Shown: positions 33,647-45,055, numbered from the stretch's first letter. The stretch is DNA of 64,000 nt from Mactromeris polynyma (GCA_032209605.1 JASFXZ010000039.1:4836001-4900000); one strand, 5' to 3'. Notes: generated by a model not told the origin, from the letters alone. Translations and numbers: made by a program.

Positions 33647-33721
33647 CCGATGTGGGGCTCGAACCAACGACCCCCTAAACACTAGTATGGCGCTCTACCG
33701 ACTGAGCTAACTGGGCGGCCG
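33647..33721 (-). repeat. Second tRNA-like copy, Thr(AGT)-like
   Basis: The minus strand begins GGCCGCCCAGTTAGCTCAGT and has a better D-arm (CGGTAGAGCG) than the 33455 copy, the same CTAGTGT loop and a B-box variant (TGGTTCGAGCCCC). The acceptor 3' strand (CACATCGG) does not pair with the 5' end. With the first copy it forms a tandem pair. Confidence 0.55.
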
Positions 33722-34836
33722 TCTAATGCCACATCACTACACTGGTATCCACTGTAGCGATATTTAAACCACCAGTACCAGTATCGCATATTGTTGTTGT
33801 TGTGGTAGGGATAAATGGGAAATTGGTGTTAATCAGTATATTGAACAGACATTTTGACAGTTTTGATAAACTACAGTTTGAGTTTATAATTGTTTTGGCA
33901 TGCAATTTAACACAATAAAAAATGATTCTAGTCAAAAGTTTTAATTATAAAAGGATTAAATTGTAACTGGTAATGCCTCATTCAGTAGACAATTTGATAT
34001 TTAAATTTGCTACCTGTTGTAATATTGATACTTTTTTTTAAAAATGTTGATATGAAAATATTTCAATATGTATTCTATAAATGCAATTTTTAATTTAATA
34101 GTTTTTCATCATGATTCATCGGCAGCAACAGCAATAATGACTGTTGCAAAACCTGGTACCCACCAGAATCGGACATTAGTTGATGTTAACACATTATTGT
34201 GCGACTACTGTGAATCTACTTAATTTATATATGTGGATGACGTCTTGTTCATTATGGTGTATAGCTATAGATGTGACAATGACTGTCGGGGAAATGATGA
34301 TCACTTTCATTCATATTTATTTGTCATATATATATGTAAGTTTGACAATTACAACAACAACTATCATTTTTGCACGGTGTCCTCTGGTACCGGTATTTGC
34401 TGGTATCGCATTATTGTGTGATTACTATCACTGATTAACAGTTGAATCAATATAATTATGTGGACGATATCTTATTCATTTTCGAGTATAGCCATGATAG
34501 CTATAGATATAATAAACGTCCATCTGTGAAATAATTGTCAATTTAATTTAGATTCATTTTCATTATTTAATTTAGATGAAACTGTTCAAAAGAGCGTTTG
34601 TGTGTTAGTTAGTTTAGTCATGGCGAATGACTTCCAAGACTTGTCAGACATTCGTTCTGACAACCTTGGAAAACTTGTCGGTCCGAATGCAAACTTGTCT
34701 TATATTAAGAAGCTGTAAAATGAAAGCCTGACGACAAACATGTTCCAATGGTTCAAAACATAAGTTAATGACATATTCTACTTTTATGTTTAGCTGCTAA
34801 AACAAGACAGATTCTAACTTTGATTTTCTTGTTTTT
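33722..34836. other. No gene; weak internal duplication
   Basis: 34190-34330 and 34411-34565 are diverged direct copies (ATTATTGTGCGACTACTGTG / ATTATTGTGTGATTACTATC). TGG/TACCAGTA phrases at 33755-33800 and 34385-34415 are loosely inverted. No gene is supported. Confidence 0.5.
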
Positions 34837-36279
34837 ATACGCCCGTTCGAAGAACGGGACGTATTATGGGAACACCCGTGGCGGGCGGGTGGGCGGCGTC
34901 CACATGTTGTCCACTCTCTAAGTCAAAAAGTTTTTATCCGATCATTACCAAACTTGGTGAAAATGTTTGTAGGCATAATATCTCGGCCAAGGTCGATAAC
35001 CGGCCACTTCTCCCCAAGCACTTCTGAATTATGGCCCTTTTAATTATGCAAAATTGGCAAATTAGCCTTGTCCGCTCTCTAAGTCAAACAGTTTTTATCC
35101 GATCATTACCAAACTTGGTGAAAATGTTTGTAGGCATAATATCGCGGCCAAGGTCGATAACCGGCCACATCTCCCCAAGCACTTCTGAATTATGGCCCTT
35201 TTAATTATGCAAAATTGGCAAATTAGCCTTGTCCGCTCTCTAAGTCAAACAGTTTTTATCCGATCATTACCAAACTTGGTGAAAATGTTTGTAGGCATAA
35301 TATCTCGGCCAAGTTCGATAACCAGCCACATCCCCTTAGGCACTTCTGAATTATGGCCCTTGAATTATGCAAAATTGGCAAAATTAGCCTTGTCCGCTCT
35401 CTAAGTCAAACAGTTTTTTTTCATCCGATCATAACTAAACTTGGTGAAAATGTTTGTGGGCATAATATCTCGGCCATGTTCGATAACCAGCCACAACGCC
35501 CCAGGCACTTCTGAATTATGGCCCTTGATTTATGCAAAATTGGCAAAATTAGCCTTGTCCGCTCTCTAAGTCAAACAAATTAGCCTTGCCCGCTCTCTAA
35601 GTCAAACAGTTTTTATCCGATCATTACCAAACTTGGTGAAAATGTTTGTAGGCATAATATCTCGGCCAAGTTTGATAACCAGCCACATCCCCTTAGGCAC
35701 TTCTGAATAATGGCCCTTGAATTATGCAAAATTGGCAAAATTAGCCTTGTCCGCTAGAGTTCTAAGTCAAACAGTTTTTTTTCATCCGATCATATCCAAA
35801 CTTGGTGAAAATGTTTGTGGGCATAATATCTCGGCCAAGTTCGATAACCAGCCACATCGCCCCAGGTACTTCGGAATTTTGGCCCTTGAATTATCCAAAA
35901 TTGGCCAAATTAGCGTTGTCCGCTCTCTAAATCAAAGAGTTTTCATCCGATCTTTACCAAACATTGTGAAAATGTTTGTGGGCATAATATCTCCGCCAAG
36001 TTCCCTAACCAGCCACATTGCCCCTGGCACTTTGGAATTAGTGCCCTTGAGTTATCCAAAATTAGCCAAGTTAGCGATGTCCGCTCTCTAAGTCAAACAG
36101 TTTTCATCTGATCTTCACCTAACTTTGTGAAAATAATTATGAGCATAGATACTATCTCGGCCAAGTTCGATAACCAGCCATATCGCTCATGTCAACCGGG
36201 AGTTATCACCCTTTGATTTTAGAAACTACCAAAAATTTGTATTTTTTTAACTCTGAGCTCTGACTTATGACGGGCGTAT
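34837..36279. mobile_element. Pearl-like element: ~161-bp core in ~8 tandem units
   Basis: GTCCGCTCTCTAAGTCAAAC recurs at 34909 (variant), 35070, 35231, 35392, 35557, 35749, 35918 and 36079. Spacing is 161 bp five times, with 165, 169 and 192 elsewhere (the last includes a ~31-bp local duplication). Units contain CCAAACTTGGTGAAAATGTT and GGCATAATATCTCGGCCAAG. The array is capped by ATACGCCCGTTC (left, itself a hairpin with GAACGGGACG) and GACGGGCGTAT (right), so it has short inverted ends. This build (inverted ends around a ~160-bp tandem core) is that of bivalve pearl elements, regarded as non-autonomous Helitron/Helentron relatives. Its right cap is ~260 bp from the Helitron-type coding remnant. 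Confidence 0.8.
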
Positions 36280-36542
36280 TTTGTGAGTTTGGCACTCTTG
36301 TTGTAGATGAATTATACTCGGATTTTGAAAAATCCTTCTGATTTTTGTTTTTTTTCCATTGCCCGTTTTGCGCATGTGTTATAGCCTCTTGTAGCAGATG
36401 AGGTAGACATCAAAGTTTTCCGAATATTTTCCCGCAAATTTTGTCACATGACGCCATTGGGCCGATGGAAAACAACAATCTACACACATCAAATTTTGTT
36501 TACAAACACGGAGAGCATGTCAAGATGGTAAGAGGGGTTTAA

Positions 36543-37105
36543 GGAAATATTCATCAAGGTTGTGAAGTATTTCGACCTTTTAATGGCATGCAATGTACTG
36601 CTGTGGCAGTCATTGCATTGCTAGCCCTTTTACAGATTACTGATCATTCATTTAACGCCCATGAAATAGATAGAATATTGTATGATGACACTTATTTGTA
36701 CCGTGGTATTGATTGTTTCTTCCCTTGGCTGCATTGGTTATCTTGGGCAAAGAGATTTGTCAAACAATGTCAAATTTATGCACTCACAATACAATATTAA
36801 TTATATGACTGATGCATTTTATGGGTCAATAAATAAAAACGTCAACGGAAATGCTGGTGCTACTTGCTGCCATGAAGCACTGTGGCAAGCATGTCAAATT
36901 TCACACTCGCAACTGCTTATGTTAAATACATTGACAATAACTCTTCACACAAACTTGGAAAGCAACTCTATTTTACTTGTTTGACTCCCATCAGCATGAT
37001 AGAAATGGTTTATTGAATGTTCATGGTGCAGCACTCTTATTGCAGTTTGATTCTTTCGATGAATTGGTTTTATTTATGTTTGAACAGTATTCAGGGTTTT
37101 CATAT
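36543..37105 (+). pseudogene. Cysteine-protease-like N-terminal domain of a Helitron-type element
   Basis: Three plus-strand frames join to one family. The first (36543 on) reads GNIHQGCEVFRPFNGMQCTA then ALLALL and DIDRILYDDTYLYRGID. The second (36715-36970) reads YLGQRDLSNN, YGSINKNVNG, ALWQACQISH. The third (about 36975-37105) reads YLFDSHQHDRNGLLNVHGAA and LLLQFDSFDELVLF. HQG...GxQCT...D.IL...LY...FDSH is a pattern I associate with OTU/herpesvirus-tegument-like cysteine protease domains carried by invertebrate Helitron polyproteins; Cys in QCT and His in FDSH would be the catalytic pair. Two frameshifts make it non-functional. The family match is from memory. Confidence 0.6.
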
Positions 37106-37157
37106 ATAATTAATTAACACCAGTTTTATTTAATCATTACCTGTTTTAAGTAACAGT

Positions 37158-38400
37158 GCTGAGATAAATGGTCATAATGTTTCTGTATTTGGTCATGCTG
37201 ATTCTACACTAGCTCATGCTGACAATAACCTCAACGTTAACGTTTCTATAGAAGGTAACATTGCTGAGATAAATGGTCATAATGTTTCTGTATTTGGTCA
37301 TGCTGATTCTACACTAGCTCATGCTGACAATAACCTCAACGTTAACGTTTCTATAGAAGGTAACAGTGCTGAGATAAATGGTCATATTAATGTTTCTGTA
37401 TTTGGTCATGCTGATTCTACACTAGCTCATGCTGACAATAACCTCAACGTTAACATTTCTATAGAAGGTAACAGTGCTGAGATAAATGGTCATATTAATG
37501 TTTCTGTATTTGGTCATGCTGATTCTACACTAGCTCATGCTGACAATAACCTCAACGTTAACGTTTCTATAGAAGGTAACATTGCTGAGATAAATGGTCA
37601 TAATGTTTCTGTATTTGGTCATGCTGATTCTACACTAGCTCATGCTGACAATAACCTCAATGTTAACGTTTCTATAGAAGGTAACATTGCTGAGATAAAT
37701 GGTCATAATGTTTCTGTATTTGGTCATGCTGATTCTACACTAGCTCATGCTGACAATAACCTCAATGTTAACGTTTCTATAGAAGGTAACATTGCCTTGA
37801 TAAATGGTCATAATGTTTCTGTATTTGGTCATGCTGATTCTACACTAGCTCATGCTGACAATAACCTCAATGTTAACGTTTCTATAGAAGGTAACATTGC
37901 TGAGATAAATGGTCATAATGTTTCTGTATTTGGTCATGCTGATTCTACACTAGCTCATGCTGACAGTAACCTCAATGTTAACGTTTCTATAGAAGGTAAC
38001 AGTGCTGAGATAAATGGTCATAATGTTTCTGTATTTGGTCATGCTGATTCTACACTAGCTCATGCTGACAATAACCTCAACGTTAACGTTTCTATAGAAG
38101 GTAACAGTGCTGAGATAAATGGTCATAATGTTTCTGTATTTGGTCATGCTGATTCTACACTAGCTCATGCTGACAGTAACCTCAATGTTAACGTTTCTAT
38201 AGAAGGTAACAGTGCTGAGATAAATGGTCATAATGTTTCTGTATTTGGTCATGCTGATTCTACACTAGCTCATGCTGACAGTAACCTCAATGTTAACGTT
38301 TCTATAGAAGGTATCAGACTAACAGTGCTGAGATAAATGGTCATAATGTTTCTGTATCATGTCATGGTGATTCTACACTAGCTCATGCTGACAATAACAT
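37158..38400 (+). repeat. In-frame 105-bp coding minisatellite, 11 full units plus a partial
   Basis: Units start (GCTGAGATAAATGGTCAT) at 37158, 37263, 37368, 37476, 37584, 37689, 37794, 37899, 38004, 38109, 38214 and 38327. Nine are 105 bp and two are 108 bp (an extra in-frame codon). The last junction is 113 bp, adding an 8-bp shift. One frame is open from 37134 to 38336 (~400 codons) and encodes a 35-residue repeat (INGHNVSVFGHADSTLAHAD, then NNLNVNVSIEGNIAE). It is rich in Asn, His, Ser and Val and lacks Cys, Lys, Pro and Trp. It sits between the protease-like and zinc-finger segments, so it was probably a linker in the polyprotein. Confidence 0.9.
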
Positions 38401-38890
38401 TATTCATCAGTTGCCTTCAGCTGATCATTCTTACAGTTTCCAAAAGCGATGGAAACGAAAATCTAGAAAAAGAAAAAAGTCATCTGAAACATTACATGTT
38501 CACAGTTTACTTCTAGATAGTTTATCATTGGACACTAATCAAAGTGCATAGTAATAGTACAAATAGATTCTTTTAATATTGGCCATGTTTGTGAGGTTGA
38601 AACATCAGTAAACTTTACTTTCTTTGATTATGAATAAGATGACAATCATATATCATCTTATGAGAAAGCTATTCGTTCAAAGCCGACTGATGACTGTGAA
38701 TGTTGTCACAAGTTTTTATTTGTTGACTAAGCAAATACTTGGAAGAAGAAAACAAATTTGTCTGAGAGTATTGGTGTTAATATAGGTACATGTAGTACAC
38801 TTTGTTCGTATTGTATTGAACAATTATGGAAATATGTATTACCCTGCACTTCAATAGTTGGAAATTTTATGTCTGTACAGCAAAGTCCAG
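38327..38890 (+). pseudogene. Basic linker and CxxC zinc-finger segment of the Helitron-type polyprotein
   Basis: After the 8-bp shift the frame continues from the last repeat unit through SFQKRWKRKSRKRKKSSETL (a strong nuclear-localisation-like run) to a stop at 38549. From about 38640, KPTDDCECCHKF, ANTWKKKTNLSESIGVNIG, CSTLCSYC and LWKYVLPC supply Cys pairs of the kind that precede the Rep domain in animal Helitrons. One in-frame stop interrupts. The reading is then cut at 38901 by the TIR element and resumes at about 40370. Confidence 0.6.
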
Positions 38891-38900
38891 TGGTATAAAA

Positions 38901-40365
38901 GCCAACATTTTTTTATTAAGTGGTTTACGGTAGCGTTGACCGTATTTTTTGACAAAACTCAGATTTGTACAATATGTGCCACATTTTTAACTTGCCCTAA
39001 TGTAAAGGGCAATATTGTAAGATATTAAATCCACTAAAATATATGGTTAATATTAAAAGTTTTCCCATAACAGCGATCAAACAATCCCTTTTAGTTTTAA
39101 AGAAAATTTTCAGAGCACGATTGCATCATAAGTACCGTATATACTAGGCCACAAGTTGACCTTGAAGTTACCCTGAAAACCTGTCTTGACTTGTGGTTGA
39201 GTTCCAGGAAAAATCTTCTGGATTTTTCTTCGACGCCGTGGGAACGCGGCCCTAGTGTGACAGGGGTTTAACAAGTCGAGACTCACAGCACTTCAAACAT
39301 TTCGTGCCGATTTGTCCACTTTAAAATTGATGTAAACATGCCGACACACAACTACTTTTTGTAAGTATGTCAAATCGTGGTATTTATTGTCTGTGTTGCA
39401 AGTGTTGTGACATGAATTTAATTCTGAACAAGAATTAACCTTGAAGCAGATTGGTTAACATTTTCTATAGTGTATTTCAAGATTTATCCAGTAAGTAGCC
39501 TTGTTATTCATCACCACGGGGAATTCTCTGGTGTTGGAATTAAGAGGACTTTCTTGGTTTTATGTACCAGTCGCGAACATTTATATTCTTTTAATCAGAT
39601 AAATCGCTATGTTACAAGTTTATTAACATGGATGTGTGAGTTCAAGACTTACGCAATAAGTAATGTTGATCTTTATTGAAACAGACTATACTGTGTCTAT
39701 GATGTTGTATTTGCATTTATTTATCGTCGCCACCGCTTTCCCACATGGGCGACGCCTCCGGAAGAATGTTAGTCATATTAGATTTTTGGAGGATAGTGCA
39801 TGATACAGAAGATGCCCCAGTTCCAGAAGCACCCCTGGTTCTTTTACGTGCTCGATGTAAAGCATCATACACGGGACATCGGTTTTTAAAGTCTCGTCCG
39901 AAAGACTGTTAGTACGGTCAGTAATGGAGCGGGGAATCGAACCTGCGATCCCAGGATTACAAGTCCAAGCACTACCACTGGACTACGGATCCGCTACATG
40001 TGTCTATGATCACACTACAGAGTTATTTATTATGCCGTCTCATTCGGAACACCTCGGCATTATTGGCTCTGCCGAATACCGCCAAGAAGTTACGACTGAT
40101 CGGTCTCAAACGCAGTGATCTCCCCTTACAGGTCTCGGAGTATTTGTAGTATATCGTAATTGAATGACATTTAGGCATTTTTTATGTTGTACAACAAAAT
40201 TTAACCTAGAGAGTGCAACCAATTTGCAAACTTCAAGTTGCGCCGACCATCTTTTTTAAAGAATTTTCTTGTTTATTCTTTTATAGACTGTAGGAAATTA
40301 GGACTTTAATTTTTATTTCGCCCCCTGAAAAATTCCCGTAAACCACTTAAGAAAAAAAAGTTGGC
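38901..40365. mobile_element. 1.47-kb non-autonomous TIR element inserted in the Helitron remnant
   Basis: The ends GCCAACATTTTTTTATTAAG... (38901-38930) and ...CTTAAGAAAAAAAAGTTGGC (40336-40365) are 30-bp inverted repeats with two mismatches, sharing AAGTGGTTTACGG. The element interrupts Helitron coding text: zinc-finger frames end just left, and LTNLERPMIALVNIFM resumes just right. No transposase is inside. A clear target duplication was not found. A rearranged partial copy is at 16935-18025. Confidence 0.78.
39704..39998 (-). mobile_element. tRNA-derived SINE, 295 bp, 12-bp target duplication
   Basis: TGTGTCTATGAT flanks it on both sides (39692-39703 and 39999-40010). The paralogous copy at about 17215-17245 has the uninterrupted site. 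On the minus strand the head reads GGATCCGTAGTCCAGTGGTA (A box), with a Thr(TGT)-like anticodon loop (CTTGTAA) and a perfect B box GGTTCGATTCC (+ strand 39933-39943). A body with AGTCTTTCGGACGAGAC-type sequence and a tail of ATAAATAAATGCAAATACAA follow. Pol III transcription and LINE-driven integration are expected for the class. Confidence 0.9.
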
Positions 40366-40369
40366 CTAA

Positions 40370-42660
40370 CTTGCTTAACTAATCTTGAAAGACCAATGAT
40401 TGCTTTAGTGAATATTTTCATGACAATTGTTCTGTTGCCAAGAGGGCTGCGAGTATGCTGAGAAAGGTTTAGTGTTAAATTTACCTTCAAATACTATTGA
40501 CATATTATCTCAGTTTCCAATGTCTTCCCATGTTGTTGTCAGCTTTGATAATAATGGAAATATGCCATGCCAAGTAAATGCATGACAAGTGTCATTGTGG
40601 AAAATAAAACAGGCATTAGCTTAGTTGATAATACATAATCCATTGTATAAAGACATTTATCTTGACAAAAGTTTATTTTCCCCATCCTCTGCATATGAAT
40701 CTCTTAGTAGTGTTTTAAGTGTAGACAGTGTGTGTGAGGAAAGTGTTCTAATACCAACAAACTTGTATGGTACGCATATGGTGAGTGATGCACACAGGGC
40801 TGCTGACCTCAATATACCAAGAAATGAGAATGAGCATTTTAAACATTGCCCATGGTGAAGAAATGGCATTCCCATGGCTTTTCCCTTATGGTCAACATGG
40901 TTGCAAGTATTTGCGCCCTGTTCGAATATATCCCAGTATGTACTTCAGAGCATGTCTCTATGACAAATCTGGACAGTTCAGAAAGAACATCACATACCTA
41001 CTGCATACAGCTGTGTCATATGATGTGTCTGCATTAAACAGAGAAATAGGCATAATCATGCAGATCCGTAGAAGCGACTTAATGGTTCAAATGCTTGTAT
41101 AACAGCAGGAGACATAGTTTTTTTAAAATCAGCACTGATTTGTTAGAAAATTCTTACATGTTCATGAAAAATATCAAAGGTACTGTGGCATACTACCGTA
41201 ACATGCTATACATGTATATCCTTTTGGCTACCTTTCTCTGCCTTGGTCCTCCTACATTGGTCATGACATTGTCTGCTGATGACTTCCACTGGCCAGAATT
41301 AGGAATGTCTTTGGAAAACTTAAGTTTTCAAGATGCATACAGTAGATCTTTCTTTAGCTCTATGAAAAATGATCCTTTATTAACTGCCGCTCACTTTGAA
41401 CGTAGGTTTCGGTTTCTAATGAAGCATGTTATACTTGGTAAATCTATGTCTTGTGGTAATGTACAAGATTACTTTGCATGCATTGAATTCCAAAATAGTG
41501 GCAGCCCACATGTTCCTTTGGGTGGCCGATATCCCGTATGACATAAATGATAATACTGGTCCTGCCATTCTTAGATATATTAACAAAACAATAATGTCGA
41601 ACATTCCTGACCGTACTGAAGATCCAGAGTTGCATGTATTAGTAGCACGCTTGCAAATTCGCACGCATTCTTCATACTGCACAGATTTGGCTTTCCTATA
41701 TATAAACTTGTACGGCTACAAGATTAGTCAACAGGCTTCATTTAAACTCAAAAAATAAAGGACGCTTTTATGTAACTAAAAGAACTGCTGATGGTCAATT
41801 TGCTATGTCATTGGAGGGTAAATACGGATATTCAGATTATTCAAAATGCAGATGGCTACATATTATGTGTGCTCTTACTAATGCAAGTCTGAGCCAGATG
41901 ATTTGAAAAATGCATTGGGTAATCTTATCAATGATATTTATTCGAAAGAACCCACTATCCCAAAATATGTTCGCTTACTGAAAATCGGGCTGTGTGTTTT
42001 GAAACAAGAGAATGAGTGCACAGAAAGCTGCATACAGAATGGGTAGTTTACATTTATTGCATTCTACCAGAACTGCATTCTACCAGAACTGTTGTTTATT
42101 CGTTAAACAAACGTTTCAAGCGCCTTAGACCTTGTTCAGATATATGTCTGATGTCTGTACTGACATTTTTTTCTCAAACTTATTGGACTATTACAATGAC
42201 AGACCTGATAGTTTTAAAATGATTTCAGTTTCTATAGAGTTGCATCTTGGTATACAAAGATCCCAAAGCCCAAAAACACTGAAGAAAAGTTCCACTACCC
42301 AACATACAATGTTTGGTTCAGGAAAAATAGAAGGTTCAATGTTGTTTATTATGCCAATTAATTCCCATTTGCCAGTGAAGACTGCTGCTGCTTTTGCCAC
42401 ATCGCGATGAAACAGCTTTGTGTCATGGTTTCAATAGTTGGCAAGAAGCATTTGAACAACAACGCCACAACTTTGATCAACATCTGGAACATGTGTTTTT
42501 TTCCCTTACCACTGAGATTGAAAATGCTATTTGTCGAATAAGAATGTGTGAAAATGAACTTTTCCAACCTCAGCATGAACCTGACTGCGATAGTATGGAT
42601 GCAGACCTCACATCTTTTAATTTACCAACCAGTCATGGTTCTGTTAAGGTAGATGAATGT
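40370..42660 (+). pseudogene. Helitron Rep (HUH endonuclease) domain region, decayed
   Basis: Frame pieces in order: LTNLERPMIALVNIFMTIVL (about 40375-40440), LVLNLPSNTIDILSQFP, AFPWLFPYGQHGCKYLRPV and MYFRACLYDKSGQFRKN (40865-40990), LSADDFHWPELGMSL (41262-41310), HFERRFRFLMKHVILGKSMS and VQDYFACIEFQNSGSPH (41390-41505), then out of frame MFLWVADIPYD, RMSAQKAAYRMGSLHLLHST (42010-42065), LLDYYNDRPDSF, and RDETALCHGFNSWQEAF (42397-42450). These follow the usual order of animal Helitron Rep proteins, rolling-circle nucleases. The HUH motif is broken at 41502-41512, so one catalytic His is lost. Confidence 0.85.
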
Positions 42661-42699
42661 TTATGACATTGTTGACATGCATAGTTTGGAATGTTGCAT

Positions 42700-43640
42700 G
42701 TCTCTTGATGAATTCAATGCCAAAGTGAAAAATATGTCACATCGTCAAAAAAACAGTTCTTCGTTATATGCAGAATTATTTCACTGTTGGCTCAGCTCAT
42801 GGTAATGATAGCATGCTTCTTTTCATAACAGGTGGTGGTAGTGTTGGAAAAAGTTTTGTGACAGAAATGCTGATAGCGTATACATCCAGTTACATACCAG
42901 TTCAGTTGTTGGTGTATCCCCTGTTGTTATTTCCTTGGTACCACAATATGTTCCCTTTTAAAAATTCCTGTGTCTGACTTTTTAGAATATGAGCAGTTAT
43001 CTGCACATATGTTATGCAAATTACAATGTGAATTTACATCTGTTCACACAATCATTATAGATGAGATAAGTATGGTAAGTGATGGAATGTTAACATAATA
43101 TAATAAGTAGAAGATTGTCTGACATAAAAAGTAGTGCTTATGCATTTGGAAACATGAATGTCATTCTGGTAGGGATTTTTTCCTGCTGAGACAAATATGT
43201 TAGAAATTTTCATTTTGTAATTCTTCGTTGTGGAGTTTATTTCATCCAATATTTTTTAACGAAAACATGCGTCAATCACTTCATACGCTGAAATCTTAAA
43301 CTGTGCACGTGTTGGTTGTCTCAATAGTAGTGACATCAATCTTTTGCTGAATCGTTTAAACTTTTCCCACTCAGAAGTTGTTTCATATTTGCATGTTTAC
43401 TCATTGTGCAAAGATGTTGATGACCATAATTATAGAATGCAATCTGCCTTAAACAATGTACCACACACATAATACGCTTGTCACTTTTTTCGCTAGCATG
43501 AATTGTACTCCTGTCTCAGATGTTCCTATTGAAATGCTTCCAAGCAATGACAGAGATGCAGGAGGGTTAAGTTCCACATTGTTATATAAATTTTGCAGCA
43601 AATACAGCATCATATCACATTATATGTTGTTGCTGTATTG
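42700..43640 (+). pseudogene. Helitron PIF1-type helicase domain, decayed
   Basis: Superfamily 1 helicase motifs appear in order with frameshifts between them: Walker A FITGGGSVGKSFVTEMLI (42820-42873), Walker B TIIIDEISMVSDGML (about 43049-43093), FGNMNVILVG (43146-43175), EILNCARVGCLNSSDINLLL (43289-43350) and CKDVDDHNYRMQSA (43409-43450). PIF1-like helicases unwind DNA 5' to 3' and form the C-terminal half of Helitron proteins. The strand matches the Rep segment directly upstream. Stops and frameshifts exclude function. Confidence 0.88.
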
Positions 43641-44529
43641 ATTTATTGAGTTTTGCAAGACATGCACAATTGTATAACACATTTTACGCAGTATAGACAA
43701 AATTTGAACTTACTTATTTTTTCTCATAAACGTTTCTTTTCCAAATTATTTCTGTTTAATTGCCAAGGTTTCATTTTCAAGAAACCAGTACAGTGCTATT
43801 CATACAGTAATAAAAGTACCCTGAAAACTAAATGACTTCAAAATTCTTATCATTTGCAGGTATCCCCAATTTCGTTTCGTCAAGATGGAACACTACCAGT
43901 GTGATGCCTCAGTTTGAAGGACAACAGTGGCATCACAAAAGTTGCCCTGTTCGATAAGCTAGCAGCAGCAACCTACAAAGCTGACACTGTGTTGTAGCTA
44001 TAAATGGTGTCTACCAGAAAACATTCAACCAGTGCCAACAGTTGACTGCTTCAAGAGAATCAACTTGTGAGGTTTGTTTGTTTTACACTTACAAAAGAAA
44101 ATGGCCGTAGAGAGAAAGTTTCCATCGGTGGTGATATAAATCGACTGATTTTGCATAGTAATCTCTGAAAAGATTAACTATGGCTGCTGAATTTGTTAAA
44201 TAGCGTTGATATCGATCTATTCGGACCATTAAATGGCTGCTATATGTAGTTTAAATGTGACAATAACAGTAGCCTTAGCCGGTTTTCAGCGAGTTCGGAG
44301 TTGTAGTTCTTTCTATACATAAATAGTATTGGTGAATTTTTTTTTATCAATTTCAGTACAAACAATGAGTCAAGCTACTTTGTGCCAGAATGGACAGCTG
44401 ACATTGTCCATGGACTGTATCAGTCAACAAACAGTCCATACCACTTCAGTGTGCATGAATTATAAAGTGTGAATGAATTATAAGGTATTAATTTGTAAAA
44501 AGCTATTGGCAGTATTAATTCTATATTAT
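43641..44529. other. Helitron downstream region; possible OB-fold trace
   Basis: At about 43915-43985 the frame LKDNSGITKVALFDKLAAAT is reminiscent of an RPA-type OB-fold piece that some Helitrons encode, but it is short and followed by stops. Otherwise nothing is recognisable. The Helitron 3' end (hairpin plus CTRR) could not be fixed. Confidence 0.3.
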
Positions 44530-45055
44530 ATAAACAAATATCAATAGGAAAATGTTTCTCAATATATGCAAATTGTGATTTAAGGGAAGTAACTTCACCT
44601 TATTTTATCGACCATGATTTTGAAGTAACGAAATTATCTGTTTTATTGCATGAAATATATTGCAGAATGGTTAAAGGGAGGCAACTTTTATAAAAAGCAT
44701 TTACCTTATATTTTCTTTGTAAATCTGTATTTCACTTATAATTAGTTAAGTTATTAAAAATAGATATTTCAGATAGCTGGAAATGGGTTGAGGAGTTAAC
44801 AAAATCTGTGCAAAGCTTGTAGTTTTACTATAGAATAAAGAGGGCAAAAAATACTGGACTAACATCTAGATGGCAAATTTTTGAAGTTTAATATTTTAGC
44901 AGCCAGACGGTCTACATCAATGAAACTTGACGTGCTAGCATCTAATGACAATAGAAATCAGTGGCTAACAGGATTTTATTGAGGTTTGTAAAATTTGAAT
45001 TAAAAAAAAAATGATAGTCAAATTTGTATTGGGAGCGTTCTCCCCTTGACTTTCT
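44530..45055 (+). repeat. Dispersed repeat, copy 1 of a ~530-bp direct pair
   Basis: Aligns with 48440-48985. Shared phrases in the same order: GGGAAGTAACTTCACCTT, ATTTTCTTTGTAAA, CAGATAGCTGGAAATG, AGTTTTACTATAGAATAAAG and GTCTACATCAATGAAACTT. Non-coding. A short related piece (CTCCAGATAGCTGGAAATTAG) is at about 47655. Confidence 0.75.

Noticed and set aside
34228..34490. Two YVDD(V/I)LFI phrases resembling a reverse transcriptase active site
   Set aside because: Both come from the two copies of one short duplication and no other RT motif surrounds either, so chance is more likely.
37158..38400. CRISPR-like array
   Set aside because: Units are contiguous 105-bp coding repeats with no unique spacers, in a eukaryotic context.
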